From a virus, in the IMG/VR virus record IMGVR_UViG_3300043424_000225, positions 1 through 38,072 of that record: a stretch of DNA of 38,072 nucleotides. The stretch is one strand, 5' to 3'. Under the pieces are notes generated by a model that saw nothing but the letters and a program-made list of their open reading frames with translations, ran no database searches and had not been told where the DNA came from. Shown here piece by piece: positions 37,057 through 38,072 of this stretch. The first letter of the stretch is position 1, and each line of letters starts with the position of its first letter. The translations under genes were made by a program, and so were the position numbers.

Positions 37057-38072
37057 TGGCTTTCGCACAGTACCAATTTAGACGAGACACTGCCGCTAAC
37101 TGGACAAGCGCAAACCCGACATTGCTTGCGGGGGAGTTGGGTTACGAAACTGACACACAGAAGTTCAAACTTGGCAACGGCGCGACAGAATGGAATGCTC
37201 TACCTTACGGCGGCATTCAAGGTGCAACAGGGGCGACAGGCGCTACTGGCGCAACAGGGGCGCAAGGTCAAAAAGGTTGGTCGCCCATTCTTGCTGTTGA
37301 AAATGACGGTGAGCGTCGTGTGTTGCGCGTCACCGACTGGACTGGCGGCGAAGGAACAAAGCCAGCTAGTGGGCAGTACATTGGCCCGACAGGTTTTGTG
37401 GGCACGCCCGCGCAGGCGACTGACATTCGCGGCCCGCAAGGTGCAACAGGTGTAGCGCCGACACAAAACACGTTTGCAAACGTCAGCGTAGGCACAGCGG
37501 GCGCACCGACATTGCTTCAATCCGATGCTGCTGCGGACATTTTGACAGTCAATGCGGGGACGGGCATTAGCCTCACGGCTGACGCGGCGACAGACACGTT
37601 CACAATCAATAACGCAGGTGTGACGTCCTTCAACGGTGCAACGGGCGCAATTACGGGCGTGAACAGCGTCAACGGTCAAACCGGCGCGGTTACGGTCAAC
37701 GCAGCAAGGGCTAGGATTGGCCCTCCGGTATTGGCAAACGCAACCACGACAACCGAGACAGTGGTGGCGCGTTTTACAATTCCCGCAAACTTTCTTGTGG
37801 CGGGGGATTCAATTCGCGTACTGGTGATGCACCAGTCAGCCGGTACGGGCACCCTGATTTACAGGGCGAGGATTGGAGCAGCAGGAACGATTGCAGATGG
37901 TTTGGTGGCACAGTTGACCACCTCAGCGGCTCAGGTTGCCAACGCACAAGGTCGTGCAGACTTTACGGTTTACTTCCCCAACCTCACTACTGCAACGGGC
38001 AGCGGCTTCGCCATTCAGCAGGCGGCAGCACTTGGAACAGTGACGGGCGCAGGCGCAAACGTGACGATCAGC
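37056..38072 (+). CDS. Tail fibre or receptor-binding protein, cut by the window end
   Basis: At least 339 codons, open to the last base. The N-terminus (QFRRDTAANWTSANPTLLAG, ELGYETDTQKFKLGNG, TEWNALPYGG) is the Mtd_N-like attachment domain found on phage fibres. Collagen-like triplets (GATGATGATGATGAQGQKG) follow, then a beta-rich shaft with repeated FNGATGAITGVNSVNGQTGA. A jelly-roll-like end domain begins near residue 225 (ARIGPPVLANATTTTETVVA). It is probably the main adhesin. Joining base 38072 to base 1 adds ARPD and a TGA at 13-15, a possible natural end. Confidence 0.8.
   Translation, partial: MAFAQYQFRRDTAANWTSANPTLLAGELGYETDTQKFKLGNGATEWNALPYGGIQGATGATGATGATGAQGQKGWSPILAVENDGERRVLRVTDWTGGEGTKPASGQYIGPTGFVGTPAQATDIRGPQGATGVAPTQNTFANVSVGTAGAPTLLQSDAAADILTVNAGTGISLTADAATDTFTINNAGVTSFNGATGAITGVNSVNGQTGAVTVNAARARIGPPVLANATTTTETVVARFTIPANFLVAGDSIRVLVMHQSAGTGTLIYRARIGAAGTIADGLVAQLTTSAAQVANAQGRADFTVYFPNLTTATGSGFAIQQAAALGTVTGAGANVTIS

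Noticed and set aside
37200-37270. Repetitive GGCGCAACAGG-type DNA as a possible recombination repeat
   Set aside because: It encodes collagen-like Gly-Ala-Thr triplets in the fibre, so the repetition is explained by the protein.
1-38072. tRNA genes, rRNA genes, insertion sequences, integrase, attachment sites
   Set aside because: None was recognised by eye on either strand. Dedicated RNA and profile searches could still reveal a degenerate one.

Overview
The window is the genome, or almost all of it, of a tailed double-stranded DNA bacteriophage. Its gene content points to a podovirus with SU10/P22-like head and tail parts: terminase small and large subunits, a long portal with a coiled-coil tail, a scaffold, an SU10-type major capsid protein, an adaptor, a probable tail nozzle, a block of Gly/Ala-rich ejection-type proteins and two tail fibres. 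A GH108 endolysin, a Cro-like repressor and sigma70-like promoters imply a Gram-negative host, most likely a proteobacterium. The host genus cannot be read from the sequence. No integrase, CI-type repressor, tRNA, rRNA or CRISPR array was recognised.

Layout. Positions 1-15554 (+ strand) hold the second part of the late region. In order these are a coiled-coil/membrane protein, two small unknowns, scaffold, major capsid protein with a strong terminator, an inserted LAGLIDADG homing endonuclease, adaptor, an S74 tail fibre with an HNH gene attached to its end, endolysin, holin-like protein, nozzle candidate, and five large virion or ejection candidates ending in a polyvalent-type protein. Positions 15543-29144 (- strand) hold a leftward early operon of about 30 tightly coupled genes. 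Reading away from the promoter these are a DUF7173-like protein, a Sak4-like ATPase, a DUF669 SSB-like protein, a Cas4-like nuclease, a SNF2 helicase-methyltransferase fusion, a second SF2 helicase, a VRR-NUC nuclease, and then many small genes. The small genes include HNH nucleases, DNA-binding proteins, zinc-ribbon proteins, an exported repeat protein and peptides of 23-55 residues. Positions 29145-29261 are a compact divergent control region. Positions 29262-38072 (+ strand) carry a Cro-like gene, a primase-helicase, an origin-like region with phased repeats and a perfect DnaA box, and then terminase, portal, small structural genes and a second fibre that runs off the window.

Working together. 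Face-to-face promoters at 29194-29227, overlapped by two dyads, would let Cro balance leftward recombination genes against rightward replication genes. The primase-helicase lies beside the candidate origin. The Sak4-like/DUF669/Cas4-like set would handle recombination. The late genes package DNA and build the virion. Most start codons overlap the previous stop (ATGA, GTGA or TAATG), so translation is probably coupled. Joining the window end to its start closes the second fibre in frame and leads directly into the first gene, which suggests a circularly assembled complete genome of about 38 kb.

All family names come from motif recognition by eye. No database search was run.
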